From Mastigias papua (taxonomy: Eukaryota > Cnidaria > Scyphozoa > Rhizostomeae > Mastigiidae), in the NCBI GenBank assembly GCA_964019165.1, contig OZ025283.1:11082481-11146480 (forward strand): DNA of 64,000 bases, read 5' to 3'. The notes under the pieces were generated by a model, which saw nothing but the letters and a program-made list of their open reading frames with translations, had not been told where the DNA came from and searched no databases. Positions 51,885 to 64,000 of the stretch are shown here, piece by piece (position 1 is the first letter of the stretch; every line of letters starts with the position of its first letter). The position numbers and the translations under genes were made by a program.

Positions 51885-52062
51885 CAGTAGAATCTCTCTA
51901 AAGCGGACACCATCCGTTCCAAGTTATAGTGTCCGCTTTAAGGAGTGTCGGCCTGATAGAGTGAAGGACGCTTGAATAGGAGAACATTCCGTTGCTTGAC
52001 TTACTGTCCGTCTTTTAGAGGTATCCACTGTATGGTGTGTCCGTCTTGTAGAGATTCCACTG
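51885..52062. mobile_element. pogo/Tigger-like MITE, 178 bp, TA target site
   Basis: The left end cagtagaatctctctaaagc and the right end gtagagattccactg are inverted, and TA lies directly outside on both sides (51883-51884, 52063-52064). A cagt(g)gaatctct(c) start with ggacacc inside is typical of pogo-group elements. A second right-end-like segment at about 52010-52033 suggests a small internal duplication. It begins 11 bp after the stop codon of gene C and probably lies in its 3' UTR. Confidence 0.75.
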
Positions 52063-52064
52063 TA

Positions 52065-54950
52065 TACATTTATCACGGATTGATTACCTTACTTGATATA
52101 CAGCGGTGCTTCTTGTTTTAATGCAAAAGGAAGCTTCTTATTGATTAATTTTTTCTTGGCTTTCTGTCGTCCTAATTTCACTTAAGACTCATCCCAGATT
52201 ATGTGCTTATTAGCTGGTGTATTTTCTCAAGAATAATACATATAGTTTATGGTTTGGGTCACGGCATCAGACCTGTAACAAAGGGTGGACGGCCTCACGC
52301 CCAGTCCCTGGAAATACATTATCTTTTGCTGAATAATGCAGCCCTTCGGTACATATTGCAATTTTCACAGATATCATAGAGAGTATCTAGCATGCTGTCA
52401 GCAATGCCAGAAGCGTAAAGGAAAGCATCGAAACCACACGCAGTACTTAGATCTCATGACTATGTCACTAGCAAAATTTTATTTCACACCCACCCCCAGA
52501 AGCATAATCTTTGCGACAGATTTGAACGACATACTTATGGTCATAGTATTGTGCTAGTGGTAAAGTACGGTTATAACTGATTACATGCACGGTGTTGCTG
52601 GGGGGGGGGGAGATTGTAAGGCTTCAGCCCCCATCCACTTTTTGCCAACCAGAGATTTTTCTAACCTTTATCGAGCAATTTCATTGGACAAAGGAACTGC
52701 TGAGATTGTATTTCGAGATGTTTTAAATAGCTATTCTACCTCATAGCATGATGCAGTACCCCCCCCCCCCCCATACGGGTCAGAAGTCTACAGGCCTGTC
52801 CATGCATTATATTTTCAGCAGCATGCAAAGGTCAGAGTAGAGAACTACGGGATAAATGCCTGCTACTTACTAAATGCTGAAAATGAATCAAAAAGCGAGA
52901 ATTACCAATAATTTGCTAACATAATTTGCAAGGAGACGGGACAAGGACCTAACTTTCCCTTTTTCCATAAAACTTCAGCGGTTTTCCCATGCCCTTTACA
53001 TTTATTGTGACATTTTCCATTTCCTTTAAAACTTTGGCATTTTCTCTCTTCAGTATTTCAGTTCGAAAATTTTGGTCATTCCCCCTGCTTCCCAGTATCA
53101 CATCCTTGAATTTGAAGTCTTGTTCACACGGCATAGCATTTCTAATTGACTACAAAACTGGGGTATCCCGCCCCAGACTCCTACTTCGGCAGCCCCATGC
53201 AGGCCTCAAAGTAATACGTATATAAACAAATTGATGAAGTAGGCCTTTTATATTTACTGTGAGAATATGTTAGATTCCCGAGGCTCCGGTCGTTAATATT
53301 GATCCTGCCTGTGTAAAATAATTACATATTTGGTTCATGTAATAAATTTATATAAATAAATTTGCAAAAGTAATGGAAGAATTGTAGAATTTTTATTCAA
53401 CGAAGTTTTATTGTTTACCTTGAGAATTTCAACGTTAGCCCATGGCGGTTAACTAGCACTGTGAACAATATTAACATTATGGACATACTTTAGTACAATC
53501 GAACAGGACCTGCTAGGTAGGGGAGAAGTCTTCGAGTATGTATGGTGAGAGCGTTTCTACGTGTATCTGATTTGCTCTGCCTTCGACTTTTCGACATTGT
53601 AAGATAGACATAGCGTGTTTACTCTTGGGAACCCAATAGTAGGGGTATAATAAGGAGGGAGAGCTGCCATTTTCGTTGAAATAGCACGAAGTGGTGGAAG
53701 GTTAATAAATGGAGGTGGGCATGGTTTCTCCCTAATCAGTGTAATATGGGGTGTTGTTAATAGCTGCGGGTGTGCAAATCTTTAATAAACAGTATAGGAA
53801 ACCAAACAATTCAAATCTATTTCAATTACTTACCACTTACTTTTCAACGTCTCCACAAGTGTGTATTTGTACTTATTATTATCTTTTATGGATTTGTTTT
53901 GATTTGCTTCTTTGTTAATATTGATTTGCATTCCCAAAACCACTGTATTTCATTTACTTAAGGGGTTCCACCACTCGAAAACCTAAATTCACCATCCTTA
54001 AAGATTCAACAATGAAACTTGGCACATAAGGGTATTTAACTATGCTAATTTCAAATTTGCTAGCAAAATCAGTTTATTTTAGCCGTTTCCATGGTAACAT
54101 CTAAACAATGACAGAAAAGTGATATGCTTTAGTACATGCAAATTTTTTCCATGAAATGGCCTTCAGTTGTTGTAGATAGATAAAAAGCATCAGGAGTGAT
54201 TGGGGAATGGGATATAGCTTCTAGCTTTCAAATAAATGTAAATTATATGACTATATGAAATTTTACTTCCAGAATTGTGCTTTTTCGTTTCACACAGGGA
54301 GAATTAAAGGCCTCCTCTTCAAATCCAGCAACATTTATGACAAAATAGATGCCTATATCCCACACAGCATTATGTAAGCTTCAAAATGATATATTGGAAG
54401 TTATACTGTGGTGAAATTTGCATTCACTAAACATGTTTAGTAGATGGAAATGTTGAACAGAGAAAAACAAGCTCGGAAGTCCGTTTTCAAACGTGAGTAA
54501 GTGCCTTTTTGCAACTTTAAATCTGGAAGACTTAAATATCAAAGAGTAGAACCTCAATCAATTTGTAAATAGAATGAACGGTCTAGTGTGCAATAACTTG
54601 AGAGATAATAACAGCTCAGTAAAGCAAAATCAAACAAAATCGAACTGCCTGTTGAGAAATATAAACCGAAATAAATTGAAGCGGACACTTGGGTATCTAA
54701 ACTCTATATAACTTGACCTCGGAAATCCGATTCATTGCAAATGAACAAAGTTTCCTGGTGAACAGGACAAATGGGACTACCAAAATGCTGAACGTGATTT
54801 TGAAATCAGGAAAAACTTTTGGAACTAAACGAATAGATTCCTTGAACATCCTTTTATAATCGTCCCCATTTTTGATGTGGACATCTGCAACATGTATTCC
54901 CGCAAAGTCTTAAGTAAAGTATATCTTTGATTCGTACTGTTATATATATT
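52065..54950. other. Intergenic region without recognised genes
   Basis: AT-rich DNA with poly-C/poly-G runs (52600, 52760). The stretch 53960-54450 contains words such as aatgaaacttggcacataag that look like an old interspersed repeat, but I cannot define its ends. No supported exon. Confidence 0.45.
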
Positions 54951-54954
54951 GGTG

Positions 54955-55390
54955 CCGCATCGTCATTCGTCATCTTTGTGCCACGTCGTCTTTGTGTCGA
55001 CGCGGCACAACGACGACGCGCCAATGATGACGTGGCACCAAGACGACGCGCCAATGACGATGCGGCACCAAGATGAAGCGCCAATGACGACGCAGCAAAA
55101 AGACGACGCGCCAATGTCGACGTGGCAAAAAGACGACGCGCTCATTACGACGCGCCACAAAGACGACGCGCCAATGACGACGCGGCACCAAGACGACGCG
55201 GCAAAAAGACGACGCACCAATGACGACGCAGCAAAAGACGACGCGCCAATGACGACGTGGCAAAAAGATGATGCACTAATGGCTATGCAGCAAAAAGATG
55301 ATGCAATAATGATAATGCAGCACAAAGATAACATGGCTAAAAGATGACCTGCAATGACAATATGGCACAAAGACGATGCGCCAATGATGA
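54955..55390. repeat. 30-bp GC-rich minisatellite
   Basis: About fourteen imperfect copies of a 30-bp unit of the type aagacgacgcgccaatgacg acgcggcacc. The array is far richer in CpG than its surroundings. Its period is a multiple of three, so several frames are open on both strands; codon 'conservation' here is a repeat effect. The copies decay toward the right end. Confidence 0.9.
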
Positions 55391-56345
55391 TTTCATTCTT
55401 GGGGGCCTTAGATTTAAATTGGAATTTCGAAGCATTCTGTTCGTCACTGCAGATATTCTATTGAAAAGACTGGACAGGTAGGCAGGCGCTTGGCCATTTA
55501 TTGCTTTATAAACCATGCCCGCAGACTCTTGACGAATCATTTCAGCTATACTAGGCAATCTTAATTGTCTCAGGATCGGTTTAGCAGGTGCATCATACGT
55601 GCTATCCGTTATAATTCTTATGGCTCTGTTTTGTAACTTTTCTAGAGTACAGCGGGTAGTGACTCCACATGCTTCCCAAACAGAGCAGTAGAACCTAAAG
55701 TGAGGTTCCACAAGCCCCTGATATAGTATCTTTAGCGGTATGCTTAGGGGGGAATTTTTGGAATGTCTAATCATTGCTATAGCCCGAGTCACTTTCGATG
55801 CAACTGCTTTTATATGGTTTTTCCATTTAAGCTTATTATCAATATGAACCCCTAGATACTTGACAGAAGGCTTTTGCTTAATTTGTTCCCCTGATATCAC
55901 AAAATTTGCTCTTAAAGTTTCTGCAGTAATTTTATCATTTATAGTGTGTCTAGTGCCTATGAGCATTGATCTTGTTTTGGCTACATTTAAAGATAACTTA
56001 TTACCGTGTAGCCATACCTTAAGATTTCCAATTCAGCGTTCATGGTACTGGTTATGTTTTTGACATCCTTTGCAGAATATGCAAGACTAGTATTGTCCGC
56101 ATACATTGTATCCTAAGAGCAATTCAATGCGCATGGCAAGTCATTAATATAAAGAAGGAATAGGAGAGGGCCAAAGCTTTTCAAAATTAGATGTTATTCC
56201 ATTGACTCTACAGCACTGCCGCCTATTCCCTAAATAGGATGAGAACCATTTGTGTTCAGTATTCTTAATTCCATAGTGGCTGAGTTTTTCGAGTAGGATA
56301 TCGTGGTCAAACGTGTCAAACGCCTTCTTCAGGTCATATTATATA
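55337..56345 (-). pseudogene. Decayed non-LTR retrotransposon reverse transcriptase, C-terminal part
   Basis: On the minus strand from about 56345, reading gives [20 protein letters not shown] (the RT motif DLKKAFDxVDH), SSYLGNRRQ, then LLFLLYINDLP and a YADN box where active enzymes have YADD. A stop codon and frame breaks follow. The frame 55966-55337 then shows KYLGVHIDNKLKWKNHI, a typical thumb/connection segment of LINE RTs of the Jockey/CR1 kind, and continues into the minisatellite. The 5' part is lost in (TA)n DNA. It is inactive. Confidence 0.82.
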
Positions 56346-56416
56346 CTATATATAGCGTGGGACTCTTGGTCATGATATTTTTGTTTTTCCATGGGTTTGA
56401 TTCTTCCTGGGGCACA

Positions 56417-56941
<525 letters not shown>

Positions 56942-56949
56942 TATTAATG

Positions 56950-59900
56950 TGCTTATACATACATATATATATATATATATACATAAACAAACTGATCGTA
57001 ACGAAGTTAATTAGCAATTATGGTATTTAAAATTCTTCATATCGAAAATTAAACATCATTTTTGAAATCTACGGTGTCCAATTGGCTAAAGTGATGAATC
57101 TTCAAAAATTGAAAATTTTCGCACTTTAATGGTATAGTAGCACCTTAACCTTTTTGAAACTTTGAAATCTTCGGTTGGGGTGGGGTATGAATAAAATGGG
57201 GTTAAATTTCCATAAAAGTCTCTATTCAGCGGGGTATTATTAAATGGAAATAGATGGCGAAATTTGTGAAAATTTACAATCGGGGGCAACTCTAAATCTA
57301 CAATAACCTGACCACAGTGGAGTTGATATCACAATCTGGTCTGGAAACTCACAGTTAAATACGGACAGAGACTACTTACAGAAACAAAATTATAAGAGTT
57401 TCTTAAAGGAGTCACTTAGTGACTTTGGATTTGTTTGAATTCTGAAGATATTCGAATTACTGGCACTTGAATTAGAGAGAGAATTGTAATGAGAATTGGA
57501 GGTTCTTTTGCATGATTAGCAGTTATTTTTCAGATTGAGGGAAATTTCATTGCGCAATCTTGCACCAGCGGAAAGCAGCCCTTCCCACATCACAACAGCG
57601 TTTTTCTGCTTCACTATGATCTGCGGATGACATTGATTAAGTATGAAGTTGAGATTATAGGTAGTGTGTTTCTTGTCTATCCATTCACGTTTTTTTATAA
57701 GAGTGATTTACAAGAAAGCAGTATTCCGCATCTCAAGAGTTCATTACTGAATTTCTGAGAGCGAAGCAAGTGTCGAATTTTTATGGACTCTTGCAATCAA
57801 AATTTTCACCTTGTGGTTTGATTAATCTGCTTAGAAATCGTATGAAAATCTTTATGTTTCAGTGTGCTATTTGTGTGTAGTGCCTGTGCCTGTCTGCGTA
57901 ACACTGCAGTGTTGCACAAACTCGAATGTTCTCGCTAAGAAAGTCTTACAAAAGTTTTTGTACTGAAATCATATAGAAAACGCGTTTGCCTATTGGCCTA
58001 GGAGGACTTTGAATTTAAATGGCTTCAAGGTGTTTGCCCAAATGAACAGGAAAACTGACCGGGATGGATGATGGTTTTACAGGTCGATTATTGTTCAGCT
58101 TTATTGAGCTGCTCCTGTTTTTCGTAATAACTATCGAATGATAGAAAAGTCTGTCCAACCTGCTTTACTGGATGCTGATATTGGATAGTAAATGTCACAC
58201 ATCTGACACATCGAAAATGTACAAACGCAATGCTTATTTTATGTTAATTTATACAGCATCCTGGTGCATTTGAATTATAATGCATCTGTTAGCTGCCAAG
58301 CAAGGGGAACAGATTTGACTTTACATTTAACTGAATTACTGCACTCTGTTACTTAGTCAATGTGTAACTTTAGGTGTACAGTATACTGCCGGTTAATGTT
58401 TGAGAGTAGCACTTGATGTATATTTAAGGATTCATTGAAGAAATGTGATATGATAGTTTGAACAGCAGACAAGTTGTTAGCTTTCGTGTTTGATACTTGG
58501 GAAGAAGAAGATGTTTACACAGAAGAATTTGAAAAACAAAAGCATGGGCCCCTTTCCTTATTGAGTGCCGGAATATTGTTTACCTGAAACTGAACTGGAA
58601 TGGCTTGGGATAGGGCCTAAAATTAGGGTTGTATACAAGGCCACTACTATTTATTGGAGTACAGGCATAGGATTTACAGACGAAACCGAAGGGAAATGAT
58701 CTAGGACCACATCGATCTTCTTGCTTATTTTGCAAAAAATCTTGCAATTGCAGTACCCACTGTGTCTTAAAAAAAAACTAATTGTCAATTTTCAGAGTCA
58801 CTAATTTAGTTTTCAAGACCACTACGTATTAGTGGTCAAGATCACTATTTTTAAACGGTGGTTTGTGAACACGAAGATTCATTATTGATCTTGTGAGGCA
58901 TGAGTCTGTACGTGGATAATTACTTCCTATTTCTCCTAATATGTTTACAATCTAGGGAGATATCTGTTTCTATTTTGCTGGTAGATTTTAGTGAGAATAT
59001 TAATAAAAAATCTCTGTTCTAAATACCAGTCTCATATGGTAAATTCAAAGTGGTAAATTCAAAGCTTTTTTCAGTTGTCTATTGTCATAGCAACTTCTGG
59101 GCACAGCAGCAGCAAAGAGCGAATGTGTGTGCAAACAACTGCAACTACACAAACAATGCAATCAGGCGGTGTGCTTTCATGCTTTTATCGTTGCCGCTTC
59201 ATTACAATGCCACAATTATTGTGGGCCGTCTTCAAATGCTAGAATCAAACCTGCAATAATTTGCAATAGGTTGGTTGGCAGCTGAAGACTGAAAATACAG
59301 TAGGGACGCCTTGGTTAGGAAGAAAGTCATTCTCATTCACCTTGCAAGTGACGAGAGAGCCACCGAGCGAGAGAAGAGTTGAAGGAAGCAGTTGGCAATT
59401 GGCTGTGAAGGTTGCCGTACATACAAAGGGGGTGTTATCTATTTTGCCCTCCGCTAGATATAGTATTTAAGTTTCGTCTGCTGTGTCGAAAGCATCGTGG
59501 CGCTGTTTTCCTGGCTATTTACTCCACCATTCTCCATGGGCTGACTGGGGAATCCAACCCATGATCAATGAAATGTAAGCTAAGAAAGTTGGCAAGCCGT
59601 AACTTTCAGGGTAAATATATACAAGCAACCTGCTTATGTTATGTTATTTATTTGTATAACAGGCGTCATTAAATCTAAAGATTTTATGCGCATTGTGAAG
59701 GATTGAAAATACACCTGTTGGGCCTGTCTGACCTGACGACTTTTCTGTATCTGAAAGAACATTTGGCAGAATAACTGAAGGAATTTCTTATCAGTAACAT
59801 CTTGCATTCGCTTCAACAGACACGTATTTGCCACGTTTTCTTTGTAACTGGACTTTTTAAGCCTAGTAAAGTACTCGAGATGACATTGAAGATAGCCTAT

Positions 59901-60250
59901 CTGAATGTTAATGTTTTTCATGAATAGATCAGGCAGGTCTTAATTATGACCAATTTAAGCTCTGAAAAGTCGGTTTTTGTAATCTCATGAAAGTAGCAGA
60001 CACAACAGTCTTTTCTACGCCAGATTGCATTGTGCTTTAATTTTAATTATTTTTGGATCGGATGAATGCACAGTGAGAGGGAGAGATGCATGTCTTAGTT
60101 ATGTTCTGCATCTTTGACTGGACAAGGGTGGATACAATAGCAATCTTTTCATTGATGCCAAAGTTGGTAATAATGTTGGAAGCTTAATCTTGTTCAAATC
60201 GACTTTATGTTGTTTTCAAGTACCTTTTTGCCAGAAGCAGGTATTGAAAG
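56950..60250. other. Intergenic region upstream of the adenylate-kinase-like gene
   Basis: No supported exon. At 57875-57975 lies a relative of the repeat at 16780-16875. The 5' UTR and promoter of the next gene should be near 60000-60250; a tttttgccag acceptor-like site at 60224-60234 suggests an upstream non-coding exon. Confidence 0.45.
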
Positions 60251-63200
60251 ATGGGTTGCAGTGCCAGCCGGAGTCAAGATGATGTCACAGATGTAGACAT
60301 CAATAGAAAGAACACAATTGTAATTAAGCCAAAAGCATCAATTTCAATTGGACATGGCATTGTGCAGAACATGAGTAATGATGCTCTGAGGGCTATATTC
60401 ATATTTGGTGAGTTTGAAGTTCTCATTTAATATGATTTTTACTTAATCACAAATTAGTCAATATCTCAAAGAATGTTACCCTTTCTAGCTAATGTACAGC
60501 CTTCCTGGGTATTACCACAGCCCATGCCGGACTCGTTGCTGCATTTGCACCAGATGCAGGAACATATTAATAAAAAATGTATCAAAAATGGAATATTTTA
60601 CATATTGTAATACCTATGGTTTACCATATTGTTGATCCATTTTTGCTACCATAATCTTCATTGTGATTTTGCTATAAGAACACCAAGGTATCTAACTGTT
60701 TAGATGAAAGCTTGTGTTATCATCCTTACCACAAGAGATAGACTTTTCTTAGTAAATGTTGCTCTTGGGATTAGCTGAATTCCAGTTCCTATCCACTTTG
60801 AGCTTTTTGTGGGCTACCTTACATGGTAAATCGTGCTTTTAGAAGCAGAGTGTTTTATTTGACCTAGTTTCTATGTGCATGCTTGATATTTGCAGTAATT
60901 TCCTTATCATAGTAATTTTATGCCAATTTATTGTTTTGATGATTTATTTGGTAATGTTGTGTAAAGAATCATCATAAAGAATTTGCTGATCTAGGGTATC
61001 ATATTGTACTCATATATTTTAACTTTTGTAGTTATTTCTTAGAGATATTCCTAAGATATTTTAGCCAACGTCAGCTGTGATATCTATGGTTTACAAGTTG
61101 CATCAGTAAATTGCACATGACTGTTTAGTGTTGATGCTAGGTATAAAATAATAAAGATTCTGTATCCAAAAGTTTGGTGTGGGGAGAAAGCCACAAATAT
61201 CTATTGGATAGGATCAACATTATCTATTGTGGAAACAGGGGTGATTTCTAGTGTGACTCAGGGGGTGGAGCCACCCTTGTTGAAACAGTCATCATTTTGG
61301 GGTGTGGTCCCACTAGTGTTAAAGATAGGCTGCATTGATACCTTTCAATGTTCTGCATTATCCATCACAAGTCCAATATGTGTTGTTAAATTGCTTAGCC
61401 TAAGTAGTCATTATATCTCTGAAAGATTGGGCATGGTTGTAGCAAGCACTGCCCCTTTTGACATTGTATGTAGAGAACCCCCCTTGTTAAAATCTTTAGA
61501 AATCACCCCTGTGTGAATGGTAATTCTTTTCATCAGGAAACTTGCAGTCTTAGTTTTGACAAGTGGTAGGTCAATGTAATGACTCTGAGGGAAGGTCCAC
61601 TACAATTATGAGAAACTTTTAAACCAAAAGATGCCAGAAGCTATACCCTTTTTAAAACAAATCATTATTTGGATTTGTATGTCATGGCACTCAATGTGTT
61701 GAAAAATATTATCTGCTGTAAAATTTAGTCATAGTATGTATATATAAAATATGATCATGATCTGGTGGGATTACTGAGTATTTTATCCTCCACAGATTCT
61801 ATGAGAACTCTCTTTATAGAGACCTGTCTTCTACAGATTGTCTAACTGCTTTCAAATGTGCTAGGGACTCACCTTTCATTGCCAAAAGGTTGTGAAACTG
61901 AACCTCCTGTAACACTTGGTTTTGTTACATGATTTTTATGGGTCCCTTTTTATAGCATAAGGATCAAATCTTGGTTGGCTGATGGAGATGATTACAGCCA
62001 CGTGACAATTTTCATGAACAGGCCATATTTGGTTCCAGTCACTCAGTTTGCCAAACATATTTCTTATAATTGCTTATCCATAGAGGACCATTTTGAACCG
62101 AATTAGACAGATTTGAACTGAATTTACTCAGCTTGAGTCGTATTGAACTCACTGGAACCGTAATGGAGCGAGTTGAACCGATTAAGACCGAATATGATTG
62201 GTCTGAATCTGTTGAAAAGTACAATGTCTGTGGGTCCCAATACATGTACAGTATTGCTGAGAGAAGCAGTAAGATCCTCAGTTCCCCATCTCAATGCCAT
62301 GTCTGTGACACTCCGAGCGAGAGTTCTTGTAAAATTTAGTCTGCGTAGTCACAGTTTTTTCTGTCCAGTGTAATACATTATGTTTGCCTTTTTTCCTTGT
62401 CAGGTGGCCCAGGTTGTGGAAAGGGCAGTATCGTTCATCAGCTAGTGAAGACCTTCAATTTTAAATTCATAAGTGCAGAGCTCTGTATTCTCCGCAATGT
62501 GGCAAAACAATTGAATGCCGAGGGTAAGAAACTTTCTAGCTATTATTCATCTGTTGTTATTCAACTGGGTTCATAAAGCACGGTTACTCGATTTTAAGCT
62601 ATGTAGTAGCTTATACGTTGTGCAAGGAGACTACGCAGGTGTAGGGTTTTTCAAGGAAAACTATGTACTAAAGAATATATTTTGATATGAGTGAACGATT
62701 TGTTTTACATGAAGAATGTAATTGTAAGACAGTAGCTAGTTGACAAGTTCTGAATAAACCTTTTTGGTAGGACATAGAAGGAGGCTGAATACCTTCTCCA
62801 AGCATCTACATTGTACATTTGGAGCTTACCATAAAGATGAACCGTAAAGAAAATGCCATTGTAAGCGGCACATATGGTTTGATAGCTTTAGGTTTTCGAA
62901 TTTGAGAGGTTGTTTAGGATTACAGGATAATTTTAAGCAGATTTATTTAAAACATCCAGGTGTTTGTAGAGAATTGCCGTGCCTTTCGTTATCTCAAGCC
63001 ATACATACTATCATGCAACTGAATGTATGAAGTCATTTGTGTTTTGGAGGCAAAAGCGCATTTCTATCCTTTAAAGTGTCGAAATAATCGCCGTTTTTTT
63101 GCCAGGCACAACGACATCCGATCTTCGAAAACTGATCAAAGAGAACTCATTTGATGTGACCCTGCATTGGGTTCTTTCCATCATTGAGAGAGAAATTCAG

Positions 63201-64000
63201 CAGAGTTCGGAGCAGCCTATTCTGATTGATGTTATGCCGAATATGAAGTTCCTCTCCAAGAAAAATTCACTGATCAGAGACTGCGAGGAAGACATGAGGA
63301 AGTTTGAATTGGAGGTTATTGCCAGAAATTATCTCCGTAATAGTATCTTTTGAACTCGTTCTGTTAGTGGTCCGCAAAATTATATACCGATTAGTTATCG
63401 GGTCATGTGTTTTGCATTTTATTCAAGTTGTATTATAATGTTGCCTTATGCTTTATTGTGTTGTCATATGTTTTACTGTGTTGTAATGTGTTGTGGTAGA
63501 TATGACGATTGTGGTATGGAAGCTTCTCTGCTGCTAGGAGAAGCTACTACTTTGCTTTGTTTTATTTTCAATCAACTTGTGTTATCATTACAGGATATGG
63601 ATCAATTTCGATTTGTTAGTAAGGAATATCAGTTGCATATTCCTTGGTCACTCACCAGCAGCTCATTCAAAAACGAAAATTGCAGACAACCTTGATTTGA
63701 CTCCTAAAGTTTGAATCGCTAGCATACATTTTGAGATATTTATCGCGCAATATTCTTCGACGCAAAGCTGTCTGTTGCGTTGAACAGTATTGGTACATAC
63801 TGCATGAACATTTAATATATGAATGTTTATTTTACAGGTTCCAATATCATTTGCAATTAATTTACACGTGAAGAAAGAGCATCTGATAAGCAAGACGCAC
63901 AAATCTCATGCCAGTGTTAAGGCACAGCCGAAAGAGAGTGGCCAGAAGACTGGGCCAAGTGACGAAGTAGATACAAGTCGGACATACAAGAGATTTCAAA
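60251..64000 (+). CDS. Adenylate-kinase-like P-loop protein, 5' part (runs off the window)
   Basis: Exons 60251-60407, 62404-62523, 63106-63314 and 63838 to beyond 64000. Phases are 1, 1, 0 and the frame stays open to the end. The start is MGCSASRSQDD: Gly2 and Cys3 with Ser at position 6 fit N-myristoylation plus palmitoylation, suggesting a membrane-attached form. The P-loop is GGPGCGKGS (residues 53-61), the nucleoside-monophosphate-kinase type. The following ISAELCILRNVAKQ is where kinases have S(A/S)GDLLR, and LIDVMPN stands where they have LIDGFPR. The substrate-binding Arg of DGFPR is therefore missing and activity is doubtful. Then comes VPISFAINLHVKKEHL, the core beta strand of the fold. 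The donor gttatt at 63315 is weak; the rest are good. Confidence 0.8.
61235..61513. mobile_element. MITE-like inverted-repeat element in intron 1, about 279 bp
   Basis: The ends acaggggtgatttct (61235-61249) and agaaatcacccctgt (61499-61513) are perfectly inverted over 15 bp. A second inner pair (gagccacccttgttgaaaca / ccccccttgttaaaatc) occurs inside. An open frame through it is not conserved protein. No clear target duplication; superfamily not assigned. Confidence 0.65.

Noticed and set aside
54949..55370. Open frames on both strands with DDAPMTT or SSFCHVVIG-like repeats.
   Set aside because: By-products of a 30-bp minisatellite; unit decay is not biased to synonymous sites as far as I can see.
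63405..63695. A 96-residue frame between exons 3 and 4 of the adenylate-kinase-like gene, with an acceptor-like site near 63595.
   Set aside because: No similarity to the kinase fold; exon 3 joins exon 4 at 63838 in phase and continues the expected beta strand.

Overview
The window is animal nuclear DNA. It has split genes with GT-AG introns, AT-rich non-coding sequence, very long (TA)n tracts and many short inverted-repeat transposons. An astacin/TSP1/MAM/laminin-G mosaic protein, a single-exon class A GPCR and this repeat style suggest an early-branching marine invertebrate. My best guess is an anthozoan cnidarian (coral or sea anemone), but the sequence alone does not prove this and no named species is claimed.

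Layout. (1) Positions 1-2337 hold the 3' end of an unrecognised gene: 45 bases of one exon, an intron carrying two copies of a Tc1-like MITE, and a basic terminal exon. (2) Positions 5054-29380 hold one large gene that I reconstruct as 21 exons. All intron phases agree and the coding length is 5085 nt, giving 1694 residues. It encodes a secreted mosaic protein: signal peptide, astacin zinc protease, TSP1, three MAM domains separated by Pro/Thr-rich linkers, a very acidic segment, a very basic KRPKGG hexapeptide repeat, an ILEI/FAM3-like domain and a laminin-G-like domain. (3) Positions 29381-34485 are intergenic, with a deleted PIF/Harbinger transposon (31619-33347, TCA target duplication) and long (TA)n arrays. 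(4) Positions 34486-35448 hold a single-exon rhodopsin-class GPCR. (5) A third copy of the Tc1-like MITE lies at 35658-35933. (6) Positions 37565-50205 are a recent head-to-tail duplication of a roughly 6.3-kb unit. Each copy carries two intact, apparently intronless coiled-coil genes (A, about 204 aa; B, 170 aa). A fifth small coiled-coil gene (C, 194 aa) follows at 51289-51873. (7) Positions 51885-60250 contain only repeats: a pogo-like MITE, a 30-bp minisatellite, a decayed non-LTR reverse transcriptase on the minus strand, and (TA)n arrays with hammerhead-like motifs. (8) From 60251 to the window end runs the 5' part of a gene for an adenylate-kinase-like P-loop protein with a possible N-terminal acylation signal.

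The genes do not form an obvious pathway. The most striking items are the mosaic astacin protein, with its abutting acidic and basic segments and fused ILEI domain, and the cluster of five small coiled-coil genes, four of which come from the recent duplication. Functions beyond domain identity are inferences.
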